Assembly: GCF_001500025.1 (NCBI RefSeq)
Contig: NZ_LQIW01000004.1
Location: 62,001-126,000 of the forward strand
DNA length: 64,000 nucleotides
Origin: Mycobacterium sp. IS-1590
Lineage (GTDB): Bacteria; Actinomycetota; Actinomycetes; Mycobacteriales; Mycobacteriaceae
Direction: 5' to 3'
Part shown: positions 10,469 through 20,330 of the stretch, one piece after another
Layout: each line of letters opens with the position of its first letter
Position numbering within the stretch: the stretch's first letter is position 1
Translations under genes and position numbers: made by a program
Notes under the pieces: model-generated
Database searches by the model: none
Told to the model about the DNA's origin: nothing
The model's input: the letters and a program-made list of their open reading frames with translations, nothing else

Positions 10469-11098
10469 GTGCAGCAACCGCTCCGCGTACCGCCGAAGGT
10501 TCCTGCACGGGTCGTCGTGCTGGCGTCGGGGACCGGGTCGCTGCTGAAGTCGCTGTTGGACGCCACCGCGGGCGAATACCCCGCATCGATCGTCGCCGTG
10601 GGCGTGGACCGCGACTGCGCGGCCGTCGACATCGCCGCGGCCGCCTCGGTTCCGTCGTTCACCGTGCGGCTGCGCGACTATCCGGACCGCGAGGCGTGGG
10701 ACGCTGCGATCACCGAAGCCACCGCGGCGTACGAGCCCGACCTCATCGTCTCGGCTGGTTTCATGAAAATCCTTGGACCGCACTTCCTCTCGCGATTCAT
10801 GGGCCACATCATCAACACACATCCGGCGCTGTTGCCCGCCTTTCCCGGTGCGCATGCGGTCGCCGATGCGCTGGCGTACGGCGTCAAGGTGACCGGTTGC
10901 AGCGTGCACCTGGTCGACGCGGGAACCGACACGGGGCCGGTGCTGGCCCAGGAGGCGGTACCCATCCTCGACGACGACGACGAGGCGACACTGCACGAGC
11001 GGATCAAAGTCGTCGAACGGCGACTTCTGGCCGAAGTACTGGCCGCGGTGGCTGTCCGCGGTGTGACCTGGACGGGACGAAAGGCGATATTGGGATGA
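10469..11098 (+). CDS. purN: Phosphoribosylglycinamide formyltransferase (GART)
   Basis: Third step of de novo purine synthesis: formyl transfer from 10-formyl-THF to GAR. 209 residues, matching the family. Motifs are [17 protein letters not shown] (phosphate-binding loop), [13 protein letters not shown], and the catalytic [16 protein letters not shown] with [14 protein letters not shown] chose the GTG at 10469, which gives [11 protein letters not shown]; the open frame reaches back into perM but is out of frame there. Its TGA overlaps the purH ATG (ATGA), indicating translational coupling. Confidence 0.95.
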   Translation: MQQPLRVPPKVPARVVVLASGTGSLLKSLLDATAGEYPASIVAVGVDRDCAAVDIAAAASVPSFTVRLRDYPDREAWDAAITEATAAYEPDLIVSAGFMKILGPHFLSRFMGHIINTHPALLPAFPGAHAVADALAYGVKVTGCSVHLVDAGTDTGPVLAQEAVPILDDDDEATLHERIKVVERRLLAEVLAAVAVRGVTWTGRKAILG

Positions 11099-12660
11099 CC
11101 GAGGGCAAGCGGCCGATCAGGCGGGCGCTGATCAGCGTCTACGACAAGACCGGCCTCGCCGGGTTGGCCCGCGGGCTGCACGAGGCCGGGGTCAGCATCG
11201 TCTCCACCGGATCGACCGCGAAAACCATTGCCGCGGCTGGTGTTCCGGTGACACCCGTGGAGGAGGTCACCGGCTTCCCCGAGGTGCTCGACGGTCGGGT
11301 CAAGACCCTGCACCCGCGTGTGCACGCCGGACTGCTCGCCGATCAGCGCAAGCCCGAACACGTCTCGGCGCTGGCTGATCTCGGTGTCGAGGCCTTCGAA
11401 CTCGTCGTGGTCAACCTGTACCCCTTCGCCGAGACCGTGGCCTCCGGCGCGAGCATCGACGAATGCGTCGAGCAGATCGACATCGGCGGTCCGTCGATGG
11501 TTCGGGCCGCGGCGAAGAACCACCCCAGCGTCGCGGTGGTGGTCGACCCGCTGGGCTATGATGGCGTGCTCGCCGCGGTGCGCTCCGGCGGGTTCACGCT
11601 TGCCGAACGAAAGATCCTGGCGTCTCTGGCATTTCGGCACACAGCCGAATACGACGTCGCCGTCGCCTCCTGGATGGGCGCCGTGCTCGCACCCGAGGAG
11701 CCGGCTCAGAAGCTGCCCGCGTGGGTGGGTGGCACGTGGCGGCGCAGCGCCGTGCTGCGCTACGGCGAGAACCCCCATCAGCAGGCCGCCCTCTACCGCG
11801 ACGACGCCGGGTGGCCGGGCCTGGCGCAGGCCGAGCAGTTGCACGGCAAGGAAATGTCCTACAACAACTACACAGACGCCGACGCCGCTTGGCGGGCGGC
11901 CTTCGACCACCCCGAGATCTGTGTGGCGATCATCAAGCACGCCAACCCGTGCGGCATCGCGATCTCGTCGCAGTCCGTGGCCGACGCGCACCGCAAGGCC
12001 CACGAATGCGATCCGCTTTCGGCGTTCGGCGGTGTGATCGCGGCCAACACCGCGGTGTCGGTCGAGATGGCCGAGACCGTCGCCGACATCTTCACCGAGG
12101 TGATCATCGCGCCCGCCTACGAAGCCGGCGCGGTGGAAGTCCTCACCCGTAAGAAGAACATCCGGGTGCTGGTGGCGTCCGAACCGCAGCCGGGGGGCAC
12201 GGAGTTTCGCCAGGTCAGCGGCGGCCTGCTGGTGCAGCAGCGCGACGAGTTCACCGCTGGCGGCGACGACTCGCTCAATTGGACGCTGGCCACCGGCGAG
12301 CCCGCCGATCCGGCGACCTTGGCGGACCTGAAGTTCGCGTGGCGGGTGTGCCGAGCGGTCAAATCGAACGCGATCGTCGTCGCCGCGGACGGCGCCACCG
12401 TCGGCGTAGGCATGGGCCAGGTGAACCGCGTCGACGCGGCCCGGCTCGCGGTGCAGCGGGCCGGTGACCGGGTGCGCGGGGCGGTCGCCGCCTCAGACGC
12501 GTTCTTCCCGTTCCCCGACGGTCTTGAGGTGCTGACCGAAGGCGGCGTGAAGGCGATCGTCCACCCGGGCGGTTCGGTGCGCGACGAGCAGGTCACCGAA
12601 GCCGCTGCCAGAGCGGGCATCTCGCTCTACCTCACCGGTGCGCGTCACTTCGCGCACTGA
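11095..12660 (+). CDS. purH: Bifunctional AICAR transformylase / IMP cyclohydrolase
   Basis: Performs the last two steps of IMP synthesis. The 521-residue protein has the N-terminal cyclohydrolase (MGS-like) domain ([40 protein letters not shown]) and the C-terminal transformylase domain ([22 protein letters not shown] with catalytic Lys281-His282, [10 protein letters not shown]). The ATG at 11095 overlaps the purN stop by four bases. Ends with [12 protein letters not shown] and a His-rich terminus, as in the family. Confidence 0.97.
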   Translation: MTEGKRPIRRALISVYDKTGLAGLARGLHEAGVSIVSTGSTAKTIAAAGVPVTPVEEVTGFPEVLDGRVKTLHPRVHAGLLADQRKPEHVSALADLGVEAFELVVVNLYPFAETVASGASIDECVEQIDIGGPSMVRAAAKNHPSVAVVVDPLGYDGVLAAVRSGGFTLAERKILASLAFRHTAEYDVAVASWMGAVLAPEEPAQKLPAWVGGTWRRSAVLRYGENPHQQAALYRDDAGWPGLAQAEQLHGKEMSYNNYTDADAAWRAAFDHPEICVAIIKHANPCGIAISSQSVADAHRKAHECDPLSAFGGVIAANTAVSVEMAETVADIFTEVIIAPAYEAGAVEVLTRKKNIRVLVASEPQPGGTEFRQVSGGLLVQQRDEFTAGGDDSLNWTLATGEPADPATLADLKFAWRVCRAVKSNAIVVAADGATVGVGMGQVNRVDAARLAVQRAGDRVRGAVAASDAFFPFPDGLEVLTEGGVKAIVHPGGSVRDEQVTEAAARAGISLYLTGARHFAH

Positions 12661-12712
12661 TGTGTGGTTGATCCCCGCCGAAGACGGCCGGAGGTGGCTT
12701 AAGTTGCACACC

Positions 12713-13372
12713 ATGGTCACTGCGTCACGTGCCGCCGGCGCCCTGCTGCTGGCGACGGTTCTGCTGGTCTCGTGCACGCGGACCGTCGACGACGCACGCG
12801 CCGTCGCGGGTGACGACCTGTCCGCAGCTGGCGATTCCGGCGGACTGGGCTCGTCGCAGTGCGAGGTCGTCGACGACCCTCTGACGACGATCCCGGCGAA
12901 GAACGACAACGAGCCGGTGATGAGGATCCCCACGCCGCCGGGCTGGGTGCGGACCACGATGATGGATTCGGAGCTGATCCGCTTCGCCATGCGCAACGAC
13001 GACCTGACCGCGCAGGGCTTCACGCCGAACGTCGTGGTGACGCTCGAGAGCGCGCCGGGTGCGCAGGACGCGGGCCTGATATTCACCAACATGCGTGACG
13101 CACTCGAGTCGGGCATCGGCGCCACGGCTGTGCGCGAGACCGAGCGCTCGCTGTGTGGGGAGCCCGCCAGGACGTTCAACTACCAGATGCCCGCGATGGG
13201 TAACGTCGCGCCGCACCCGGCCGTCGCCCTCGGCGCGGTCATGCGCACCCAGAACCGGACTTTCGCGGTCAGCGTGACTGTCCAGACCCTGGTCCCAGAA
13301 GACCCGACGTATCAGCGCGACAGCGAGACGATCCTCGACGGGTTCCAGCTTCTGCCGCCGTCGGCGGGCTGA
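12713..13372 (+). CDS. Putative lipoprotein, LpqN/LpqT-like
   Basis: 219-residue exported lipoprotein: signal MVTASRAAGALLLATV followed by lipobox LVSC (Cys21). The mature part carries the pattern of mycobacterial LpqN/LpqT proteins: a PTPPGWV segment, a central beta-rich region and a terminal DSETILDGFQL. Such proteins have been linked to envelope lipid handling, but no function is assigned here. There is no counterpart between purH and Rv0958 in M. tuberculosis, so this is a lineage-specific insertion in the conserved order. Confidence 0.75.
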   Translation: MVTASRAAGALLLATVLLVSCTRTVDDARAVAGDDLSAAGDSGGLGSSQCEVVDDPLTTIPAKNDNEPVMRIPTPPGWVRTTMMDSELIRFAMRNDDLTAQGFTPNVVVTLESAPGAQDAGLIFTNMRDALESGIGATAVRETERSLCGEPARTFNYQMPAMGNVAPHPAVALGAVMRTQNRTFAVSVTVQTLVPEDPTYQRDSETILDGFQLLPPSAG

Positions 13373-13463
13373 GTCGACGCGGGCGAGCGTCCCGAAATGT
13401 GACGGAATGACGTCGTCGACGAGCGGGGGACACGCATCGTCGCGATACAGGTCGTAGCTTGGA

Positions 13464-14849
13464 GTGGTGACTCAACCCCAAGATCTACCCCGCACCGTCG
13501 GCGAGCTGAGGGCCTCGGGCCATCGCGAGCGGGGCGTCAAACAAGAAATCCGGGACAACCTGCTGGCCGCGCTGGCGCAGGGGCGTGACGCGTGGCCGGG
13601 CATCCTCGGCTTCGAGGACACCGTCATTCCGCAGCTGGAGCGGGCGCTGATCGCCGGCCACGACGTGGTGCTGCTCGGCGAACGCGGTCAGGGCAAGACG
13701 CGACTGCTGCGCGCGCTGACGGGTCTGCTCGACGAGTGGACCCCGGTGATCGCGGGTTCGGAACTGGCCGAGCACCCTTATGACCCGATCACCCCCGAGT
13801 CCATCCGACGCGCCGCGGACTCGGGCGACGACCTGCCGATCGCATGGCGGCACCGCAGCGAGCGCTACACCGAGAAGCTGGCCACCCCCGACACCAGCGT
13901 GGCCGATCTGGTCGGCGACATCGACCCGATCAAAGTGGCCGAGGGCCGTAGCCTCGGCGACCCGGAGACCATCGCCTACGGCCTGATCCCCAGGGCGCAC
14001 CGGGGCATCGTCGCGATCAACGAGCTGCCCGACCTCGCCGAGCGCATCCAGGTCTCGATGCTCAACGTGATGGAGGAGCGCGATATCCAGGTCCGCGGCT
14101 ACACGTTGCGGTTGCCGCTCGACGTCCTCGTGGTCGCCAGCGCCAACCCGGAGGACTACACCAACCGCGGCCGGATCATCACCCCGCTCAAGGACCGGTT
14201 CGGCGCCGAGATCCGAACGCACTACCCGCTGGAACTCGACGCCGAGGTCGGCGTCATCACCCAGGAGGCACACCTGGCCGCCGAGGTGCCCGAGTACCTG
14301 ATCCAGGTGCTCGCGCGGTTCGCCCGCTACCTTCGCGAGTCGCGGTCGATCGACCAGCGCTCGGGGGTTTCGGCGCGCTTCGCGATCGCCGCGGCCGAGA
14401 CCGTCGCCGCGGCGGCGCGCCATCGGTCGGCGGTGCTCGGTGAGCAGGAGCCCGTGGCCCGGGTGGTCGACCTGGGCACGGTCATCGACGTGCTGCGCGG
14501 CAAGCTCGAGTTCGAGTCCGGCGAGGAGGGGCGCGAGCAGGCGGTGCTCGAGCACCTGCTGCGGCGAGCCACCGCGGACACCGCGCAGCGGCTGCTCGGC
14601 GGCATCGACGTCGGACCGCTGGTGGTCGCGATCGAAAACGGTTCCGCGGTCACGACAGGGGAGCGGGTGTCGGCGCGCGATGTGCTGGCCGCGGTACCCG
14701 AGGTGCCTGCGATCGCCGAAATCCAGAAGCGGCTCGAGGCGAAGACCGACGGACAGCGCGCCGCAGCGGTCGAGTTGGCGCTCGAGGCACTGTATCTGGC
14801 CAAGCGGATCGACAAGGTCTCGGACGAGGGCGAAACGACGTATGGCTAG
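13464..14849 (+). CDS. MoxR/magnesium-chelatase-like AAA+ ATPase (Rv0958-like)
   Basis: 461-residue AAA+ ATPase with Walker A GERGQGKT around residue 72, the Walker-B-like IVAINELPDL, and sensor-like ASANPEDYTNRGRII. Proteins of this type form a chaperone-like pair with a VWA-domain partner, which is the next gene. The name magnesium chelatase used in databases reflects the fold only; nothing here points to chlorophyll or cobalamin. GTG start at 13464, with a second in-frame GTG at 13467. Its TAG stop lies inside the duplicated sequence ATGGCTAGACACGTC (see the repeat at 14842). Confidence 0.85.
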   Translation: MVTQPQDLPRTVGELRASGHRERGVKQEIRDNLLAALAQGRDAWPGILGFEDTVIPQLERALIAGHDVVLLGERGQGKTRLLRALTGLLDEWTPVIAGSELAEHPYDPITPESIRRAADSGDDLPIAWRHRSERYTEKLATPDTSVADLVGDIDPIKVAEGRSLGDPETIAYGLIPRAHRGIVAINELPDLAERIQVSMLNVMEERDIQVRGYTLRLPLDVLVVASANPEDYTNRGRIITPLKDRFGAEIRTHYPLELDAEVGVITQEAHLAAEVPEYLIQVLARFARYLRESRSIDQRSGVSARFAIAAAETVAAAARHRSAVLGEQEPVARVVDLGTVIDVLRGKLEFESGEEGREQAVLEHLLRRATADTAQRLLGGIDVGPLVVAIENGSAVTTGERVSARDVLAAVPEVPAIAEIQKRLEAKTDGQRAAAVELALEALYLAKRIDKVSDEGETTYG

Positions 14850-14968
14850 ACACGTCCCGCCGAGGTGGCGCGGCACCAAATGTGAATCTGGCGACGGAAA
14901 TAGCCGGAAAACGTCGTCAGATTCACACGCGAGGCGACTTGGAGTGTGGGGGCATGGCTAGACACGTC
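14842..14968. repeat. 15-base direct duplication flanking palindromic element B
   Basis: ATGGCTAGACACGTC occurs at 14842-14856 and again at 14954-14968. The first copy contains the stop codon of the ATPase gene; the second contains the start codon of the VWA gene. Between them (14881-14927) lies an inverted repeat with 16-base arms, TGTGAATCTGGCGACG and its complement with one mismatch, and a 15-base loop. The layout suggests a short insertion that duplicated the junction of two originally overlapping genes. Confidence 0.8.
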
Positions 14969-16936
14969 TCACGGTATTCGCGATACACCGGCGGGCCCGA
15001 CCCGCTGGCTCCTCCGATCGACCTGCGCGAGGCGCTCGAGCAGATCGGTCAGGACGTGATGGAGGGCAGCTCGCCGCGGCGGGCGCTGTCGGAGATGCTG
15101 CGGCGCGGCACCAAGAGCATGCGCGGCGCCGACAAACTCGCCGCCGAGGCCAACCGTCGTCGCCGGGAGTTGCTGGCTCGCAACAACCTCGACGGCACGC
15201 TGGCGGAGATCAAGAAGCTCCTCGACGAGGCGGTGCTCGCCGAGCGCAAGGAACTGGCGCGTGCGCTGGACGACGACGCACGGTTCAACGAGATGCGCAT
15301 CGAGTCGCTTCCGCCCTCGCCCGCCAAGGCCGTCCAGGAGTTGTCGGACTACGACTGGCGAAGCCCCGAGGGGCGCGAAAAGTACGAACAGATCAAGGAT
15401 CTGCTCGGCCGCGAGATGCTCGACCAGCGATTCGCGGGCATGAAGCAGGCGCTGGAGAACGCCACCGACGAGGACCGGCAGCGGGTCAACGAGATGCTCG
15501 ACGACCTCAACGACCTGCTGGACAAGCACGCCAGGGGCGAGGACTCCCAGGAGGACTTCGACGACTTCATGAACAAGCACGGCGAGTTCTTCCCGGAGAA
15601 CCCGCGCAACGTCGACGAACTGCTGGACTCGCTGGCCCAGCGCGCAGCGGCCGCCCAGCGGTTCCGCAACAGTCTGAGCGCCGAGCAGCGCGCCGAACTG
15701 GATGCGTTGGCGCAACAGGCATTCGGCTCACCGTCGCTGATGAACGCACTGAACCGCCTCGACTCCCATCTGCAGGCGGCCCGGCCCGGGGAGGATTGGA
15801 GCGGATCGTCGAACTTCTCCGGGGACAATCCGCTGGGCATGGGCGAGGGCGCTCAGGCGATGGCCGACATCGCCGAACTGGAGCAGTTGGCCGAGGCGCT
15901 GTCGCAGAGTTATGCCGGTGCGACGATGGAGGACGTCGACCTCGACATGTTGGCCCGCCAGCTGGGGGAGGACGCCGCCGTCGACGCGCGCACGCTCGCC
16001 GAGCTGGAACGGGCGCTGATGGATCAGGGATTCCTGGACCGCGGGTCCGACGGCCAATGGCGGTTGTCGCCCAAGGCGATGCGCCAGCTCGGCCAGACGG
16101 CACTGCGTGATGTGGCGCAACAGCTTTCGGGTCGGCACGGTGAGCGTGACACCCGCAGGGCCGGCGCTGCGGGCGAGCTGACCGGCGCGACGCGCCCGTG
16201 GTCCTTCGGTGACACCGAGCCGTGGAACGTGACGCGCACCCTCACCAACGCGGTGCTGCGCCGGGCCGGGAGTCCGGCGTCGAGCCCGAGCTCACCCATA
16301 CAGATCACGGTCGAGGACGTCGAGATCTCCGAGACCGAGACGCGCACCCAGGCGGCGGTGGCGCTTCTGGTCGACACCTCATTCTCCATGGTGATGGAGA
16401 ACCGGTGGCTGCCGATGAAGCGCACCGCGCTGGCGCTCAACCATCTTGTCAGCACGCGCTTCCGGTCGGACGCGTTGCAGATCATCGCCTTCGGGCGCTA
16501 TGCCCGGACCGTGACGGCCGCCGAGCTCACCGGCCTGGAGGGCGTGTACGAGCAGGGCACCAACCTGCACCATGCACTCGCGCTGGCCGGACGGCATCTG
16601 CGTCGTCATCCCAATGCCCAGCCGGTGGTGCTCGTCGTCACCGACGGGGAGCCGACCGCGCACCTCGAACATCACCCCCGCGACGAGGGCGGGCCGGCAG
16701 TGTTCTTTGATTACCCGCCGCATCCACGGACGATCGCGCACACGGTCAAGGGCTTCGACGAGGTCGCCGCGCTCGGCGCGCAGGTGACGATCTTCCGGTT
16801 GGGCAACGATCCGGGGCTGGCGCGGTTCATCGACCAGGTCGCGCGGCGGGTGGAGGGCCGCGTGGTGGTGCCCGACCTGGACGGGCTGGGCGCCGCGGTC
16901 GTCGGGGACTATCTTCGGTCTCGCCGACGTCGCTGA
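14954..16936 (+). CDS. VWA-domain protein, partner of the MoxR-like ATPase (Rv0959-like)
   Basis: 660-residue protein with a charged, helix-rich N-terminal two-thirds (many EALEQ/DDLNDLL-type stretches) and a C-terminal von Willebrand A domain. The MIDAS motif is VDTSFSM (DxSxS near residue 473), followed by the threonine loop QGTNLHHAL and VTDGEPT. MoxR-VWA pairs act as metal-insertion or complex-assembly chaperones; the target is unknown. The start MARHVSRYSRYTGG at 14954 is preferred over the upstream open frame, and the preceding GTGGGGG can serve as ribosome-binding site. Confidence 0.85.
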   Translation: MARHVSRYSRYTGGPDPLAPPIDLREALEQIGQDVMEGSSPRRALSEMLRRGTKSMRGADKLAAEANRRRRELLARNNLDGTLAEIKKLLDEAVLAERKELARALDDDARFNEMRIESLPPSPAKAVQELSDYDWRSPEGREKYEQIKDLLGREMLDQRFAGMKQALENATDEDRQRVNEMLDDLNDLLDKHARGEDSQEDFDDFMNKHGEFFPENPRNVDELLDSLAQRAAAAQRFRNSLSAEQRAELDALAQQAFGSPSLMNALNRLDSHLQAARPGEDWSGSSNFSGDNPLGMGEGAQAMADIAELEQLAEALSQSYAGATMEDVDLDMLARQLGEDAAVDARTLAELERALMDQGFLDRGSDGQWRLSPKAMRQLGQTALRDVAQQLSGRHGERDTRRAGAAGELTGATRPWSFGDTEPWNVTRTLTNAVLRRAGSPASSPSSPIQITVEDVEISETETRTQAAVALLVDTSFSMVMENRWLPMKRTALALNHLVSTRFRSDALQIIAFGRYARTVTAAELTGLEGVYEQGTNLHHALALAGRHLRRHPNAQPVVLVVTDGEPTAHLEHHPRDEGGPAVFFDYPPHPRTIAHTVKGFDEVAALGAQVTIFRLGNDPGLARFIDQVARRVEGRVVVPDLDGLGAAVVGDYLRSRRRR

Positions 16937-16949
16937 ACGCCGGTGGGCA

Positions 16950-17531
16950 TCAGGAGGCCTTGCGCTTCTTGCGCTTGACCCCGACACGGCCCCACAGGGA
17001 GAAGCCGCGGATGCACACGCACGGCGCGCCCGGCGAGCCCTCACCCTCGACGGACCGGTCGAAGGTGCCCATCACACCGACGCCGCGCAGGTCGACGTTG
17101 ACCTCCGGCGGCACCAGGATCGTCTGCCCGCCGAAGATCGAGTACGAGTGGATCTCCACCTCCGGTGAGGTGAAGTCGGCATACCGCAAATCCACCACTC
17201 CGCCGCCGAAGAGGGCGAACGTGGTCATCCGCCTGGGCACGTTCCAGCGGCCGCGACGCTCGAAGCCGCTCATGATCGCCAGCAGCATCGTCGACGGCGC
17301 AGGCCGGCACGGGCCGCCGCTGCGGCCCCGGGTGATCGCGCCGGGCAGATCAGCCGACAAACGGTCCAGCTCGTCATACGTCTGCGCGGCATATGCCCTG
17401 GTCAGACGGTCCTCATACTCGTTGAGTTGAAGTCGGCCCTGGGCGGCGGCATCAGTGAGCAGCTGTGCCACCTGAATTCGATCGGTGTCAGCAGCACGCA
17501 TCGAACCGCTCCGCGACGCTGGATTGCTCAT
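16950..17531 (-). CDS. DUF1707 / LiaF-like C-terminal domain protein (Rv0966c-like)
   Basis: 193-residue soluble protein. The N-terminal DUF1707 domain (residues ~10-65: MRAADTDRIQVAQLL, LNEYEDRLTRAYAAQTYDEL) is followed by a C-terminal beta-helix of the LiaF/DUF2154 type (GGGVVDLRYADF, YSIFGGQTILVPP, VDLRGVGVMGTFD). It ends with a basic tail VKRKKRKAS. Such proteins are often tied to cell-envelope stress. The ATG at 17531 was chosen over a longer frame to 17567. M. tuberculosis has csoR and ctpV next; they are absent here. Confidence 0.8.
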   Translation of the reverse strand: MSNPASRSGSMRAADTDRIQVAQLLTDAAAQGRLQLNEYEDRLTRAYAAQTYDELDRLSADLPGAITRGRSGGPCRPAPSTMLLAIMSGFERRGRWNVPRRMTTFALFGGGVVDLRYADFTSPEVEIHSYSIFGGQTILVPPEVNVDLRGVGVMGTFDRSVEGEGSPGAPCVCIRGFSLWGRVGVKRKKRKAS

Positions 17532-17624
17532 CGGATACGAGCGTACGACGAACCGTGGCACATGCAAGTAAGTAGGCCAAACTGTGCCCTGACTCGCTGG
17601 GGCGAAGAATCTAGACAGGCGAAC

Positions 17625-18386
17625 TTATTGTCGGGACGCGAGAAAATCGGCGAACCCGACCGAGCCCACCGGGTTCTGCGGAACCAGGTTCGCCCCCGCT
17701 CTGAGCTCCCCTCCGATCCGTCCCGGAACGGGTAGCGCGAGCGCTCGGCGTCGGCTCCCCGATGCCTCCAGGTACAGGCGTGCCAGGTCCGTATGGGTGT
17801 GCACCGCCGGACCGCCGATGTCGGGCGCTCGCCCGACGGGTGCGGCGTCGGCCAGTTCGACCAGCCGTGCTGCGACGTCGGCGGTGTCGATCGGTTGGAA
17901 GCGCACTCCGCGGAAGGCCCACAGCACCGGGGAGTACCGCTGCAGCGTGAAGATCGTGCGGATCAGGTCGTGGAACTGCGTCGCGCGCAGCACCGTGTGA
18001 CCGACGCCGGACGCTTCGAGGACCTGTTCGGCGCGCAGCTTCGTGCGGTAGTACGGCAGCGGGATCCGGTCGATGCCGACGATCGACACGTGCACGATGT
18101 GCGCGACGCCGGCCCGGCGAGCCGATGCGACGAGGGTGCGCATCGCGGTGACGTCCTTGTCGCCGAGCGGTTGTGTCGCGCAGTTGACCACGACCTCGAC
18201 GCCGTCGACCGCCGCGTCCAGGCCTGCCCCCGTCAGCAAGTCGGCCTGGGCCCAGTGCACGCCGGTGTATCCGACATGGCTTCTGCGGCTCAGCGCCCGA
18301 ACGTCGTGGCCCGCGTCGATCGCCTCCGGCACGACGCGGTGGCCCAATGTGCCCGTTGCCCCGGTGACGAGAACCGTACGTGACAT
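17625..18386 (-). CDS. NmrA-like NAD(P)-binding SDR, last gene of the acyl-CoA operon
   Basis: 253-residue atypical short-chain dehydrogenase of the NmrA/epimerase group: dinucleotide loop VLVTGATGTLGHRV, then VNCATQPLGD, HIVHVSIVGID and YYRTKLRAEQVLEASG. Typical enzymes of this group are reductases or regulatory NAD(P)-sensors. The ATG at 18386 shares its A with the TGA of echA7 (TGATG), so the gene is translationally coupled to the upstream operon. The Atu terpene clusters of pseudomonads also include an SDR (AtuB), but the similarity seen here is only at the superfamily level. Confidence 0.78.
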   Translation of the reverse strand: MSRTVLVTGATGTLGHRVVPEAIDAGHDVRALSRRSHVGYTGVHWAQADLLTGAGLDAAVDGVEVVVNCATQPLGDKDVTAMRTLVASARRAGVAHIVHVSIVGIDRIPLPYYRTKLRAEQVLEASGVGHTVLRATQFHDLIRTIFTLQRYSPVLWAFRGVRFQPIDTADVAARLVELADAAPVGRAPDIGGPAVHTHTDLARLYLEASGSRRRALALPVPGRIGGELRAGANLVPQNPVGSVGFADFLASRQ

Positions 18387-19156
18387 CACCCGACCACCCA
18401 CCTCGGCTGGCGCTTCTCGAGGAAAGCGAGCATGCCTTCGCGGGCCTCCTCGGAGACGAACAACTCGGCGCTCTGCGCGGTGAGCTCCTCGGCATGCCGA
18501 TCGAAGGATTCCACGATGGGCGCCGTGACCAACGCCTTCGAAGTCGCCAACCCCTGCGGCGACGCCTTGCCGATCGCGGCGGTCAGCTCGGCGACGGTGG
18601 CGTCGACATCGTCGGAGGCGAGCGTGATCAGCCCCATCTCGGCCGCCTCGGCGGCGTCGAACTTCTCCCCGGTGACGAAGTAGCGGTTCGCCGCGCGGCT
18701 GGTCATCCTGGGAAGCAGGGTCAGCGAGATGATCGATGGGGCGACGCCGATGCGGGCCTCGGTCAGCGCGAACGTGCTCTGGCGGCCGGCCACCACGATG
18801 TCGCAGGCGCCGACCAGCCCGAGCCCGCCGGCGCGGACGTGCCCGTCGATCGCGCCGACAACGGGGACCGGCAGCTCGAGGATTCGGCGCAGCAGCCGGG
18901 TCATCTCGCGGGCGCGGTCGACGGCAAGCTCACTCGGGTCGCGCCCCGCCGCCTCGCTGAGATCGGCTCCCGCGCAGAATGTTCCGCCGGTGTGACCGAG
19001 CACGACCACCCGCACGCCGGGGTCGGTGACGGCGTCGGTGAAGCCCTGGTGCAGTTGTTCGACCAGGGCGGTCGACAGTGCGTTGCGATTGGCGGGGGAG
19101 TCGAGCGTCAGCCGGGCCACCGGCCCGTCAACCGCGTACCCGACCAGTGCGCTCAT
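18386..19156 (-). CDS. echA7: Enoyl-CoA hydratase/isomerase family protein
   Basis: Crotonase-fold enzyme: LDSPANRNALSTALVEQL, the oxyanion-hole segment GTFCAGADLSEA, and VGAIDGHVRAGGLGLVGACD. 256 residues from the ATG at 19156, which is preceded by GGGG at 8 bases; an in-frame GTG at 19165 is an alternative. Corresponds in position to EchA7 (Rv0971c). In the operon it would hydrate an unsaturated acyl-CoA made by the carboxylase or dehydrogenases; the substrate is not known. Confidence 0.88.
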   Translation of the reverse strand: MSALVGYAVDGPVARLTLDSPANRNALSTALVEQLHQGFTDAVTDPGVRVVVLGHTGGTFCAGADLSEAAGRDPSELAVDRAREMTRLLRRILELPVPVVGAIDGHVRAGGLGLVGACDIVVAGRQSTFALTEARIGVAPSIISLTLLPRMTSRAANRYFVTGEKFDAAEAAEMGLITLASDDVDATVAELTAAIGKASPQGLATSKALVTAPIVESFDRHAEELTAQSAELFVSEEAREGMLAFLEKRQPRWVVG

Positions 19157-19169
19157 GACCGGCACCCCA

Positions 19170-20330
19170 TCAGTAGGAACGGGGCAGCCCGAGGCAGGTC
19201 TGCGCGACGAAGTTGAGGATCATCTCCCGGCTGACCGGGGCGATGCGGGCGAGCTTCGAGGCTGTCACCGCGGCGGCGATGCCGTACTCCTTGGTCAACC
19301 CGTTGCCGCCCATCGACTGCACCGCCTGATCGACCGCGCGCACCGAGGCCTCGCCCGCGGCGTACTTGGCCATGTTCGCCGCCTCGGCGGCTCCGACGTC
19401 GTCTCCTGCGTCGTAGAGCGACGCGGCCTTCTGCATCATCAGCTTCGCCAGTTCGATCTCGATGTGGTTCTGCGCCAACGGATGTGACAATCCCTGGTGG
19501 GCACCGATCGGCGTCTTCCAGACTTGGCGGGTTTTGACGTAGTCGACAGCCTTGTTGATCGCGAACCGGCCCATGCCGACCGCGCTCGCGGCACCCATGA
19601 TGCGCTCGGGGTTCAAACCGGCGAACAGCTGCGCGATCGCGGCATCTTCGGAGCCGACCAGTGCGTCGGCGGGCAGCCGAACCTCGTCGAGGAAGAGCTG
19701 GAACTGGTTCTCCGGGCTGACCAGCTCCATCTCGATCTTGGTCGCGCTCAGACCTTTTGTGTCGGTGGGCACGATGAACAGCGCGGGTTTGAGGTTCCCG
19801 GTCTTGTGGTCTTCCGTGCGGCCGACGACAAGTACCGCCTGGGCCTGATCGACGCCGGAGATGTACACCTTCTGTCCGGACAGGACCCAGTCGCCGCCGT
19901 CACGACGCGCGGTCGTCGTGATGCGGTGGCTGTTGGAGCCGGCGTCGGGTTCGGTGATCGCGAAGGCCATCGTGATGGAACCGTCCGCGATGCCCGGCAG
20001 CCAGCGTTTCTTCTGGTCGTCGGTGCCGAACTTGGCGATGATGGTGCCGTTGATCGCGGGCGAGACCACCATCAGCAACAGGGGGCATCCCGCCGCCGAC
20101 ATCTCCTCCATCACGATGGACAGCTCATACATGCCGGCGCCGCCGCCGCCGTACTCCTCGGGCAGGTTGACCCCGATGAATCCGAGTTTGCCTGCCTGCG
20201 ACCACAACTCATCGGTGTGCTGATCGGCGCGTGCCTTCTCCAGGTAATAGTCCTGGCCGAAGTCGGCAGCCATCGCGGCGACCGACTTGCGCAACGCCTG
20301 CTGTTCCTCGGTCTCGACGAAACTGCTCAC
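19170..20330 (-). CDS. fadE12: Acyl-CoA dehydrogenase FadE12-like
   Basis: 386-residue FAD-dependent acyl-CoA dehydrogenase with the signature AFAITEPDAGSNSHR and C-terminal signature QSMGGNGLTKEYGIA. GTG start at 20330 is supported by AAGGAGAAC immediately upstream and overlaps the accA2 stop as GTGA. The matching M. tuberculosis protein, FadE12, has nearly the same length. It is one of two dehydrogenases in the operon, so two desaturation steps or two chain lengths are expected. Confidence 0.93.
   Translation of the reverse strand: MSSFVETEEQQALRKSVAAMAADFGQDYYLEKARADQHTDELWSQAGKLGFIGVNLPEEYGGGGAGMYELSIVMEEMSAAGCPLLLMVVSPAINGTIIAKFGTDDQKKRWLPGIADGSITMAFAITEPDAGSNSHRITTTARRDGGDWVLSGQKVYISGVDQAQAVLVVGRTEDHKTGNLKPALFIVPTDTKGLSATKIEMELVSPENQFQLFLDEVRLPADALVGSEDAAIAQLFAGLNPERIMGAASAVGMGRFAINKAVDYVKTRQVWKTPIGAHQGLSHPLAQNHIEIELAKLMMQKAASLYDAGDDVGAAEAANMAKYAAGEASVRAVDQAVQSMGGNGLTKEYGIAAAVTASKLARIAPVSREMILNFVAQTCLGLPRSY

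Noticed and set aside
13485..14879. 464-codon minus-strand frame across the MoxR-like ATPase gene
   Set aside because: Antisense shadow; the plus strand has Walker A and B motifs and family length.
13464..16936. Chlorophyll/cobalamin magnesium or cobalt chelatase
   Set aside because: The AAA+/VWA pair has only the fold; there is no large CobN/BchH subunit and no tetrapyrrole gene nearby.
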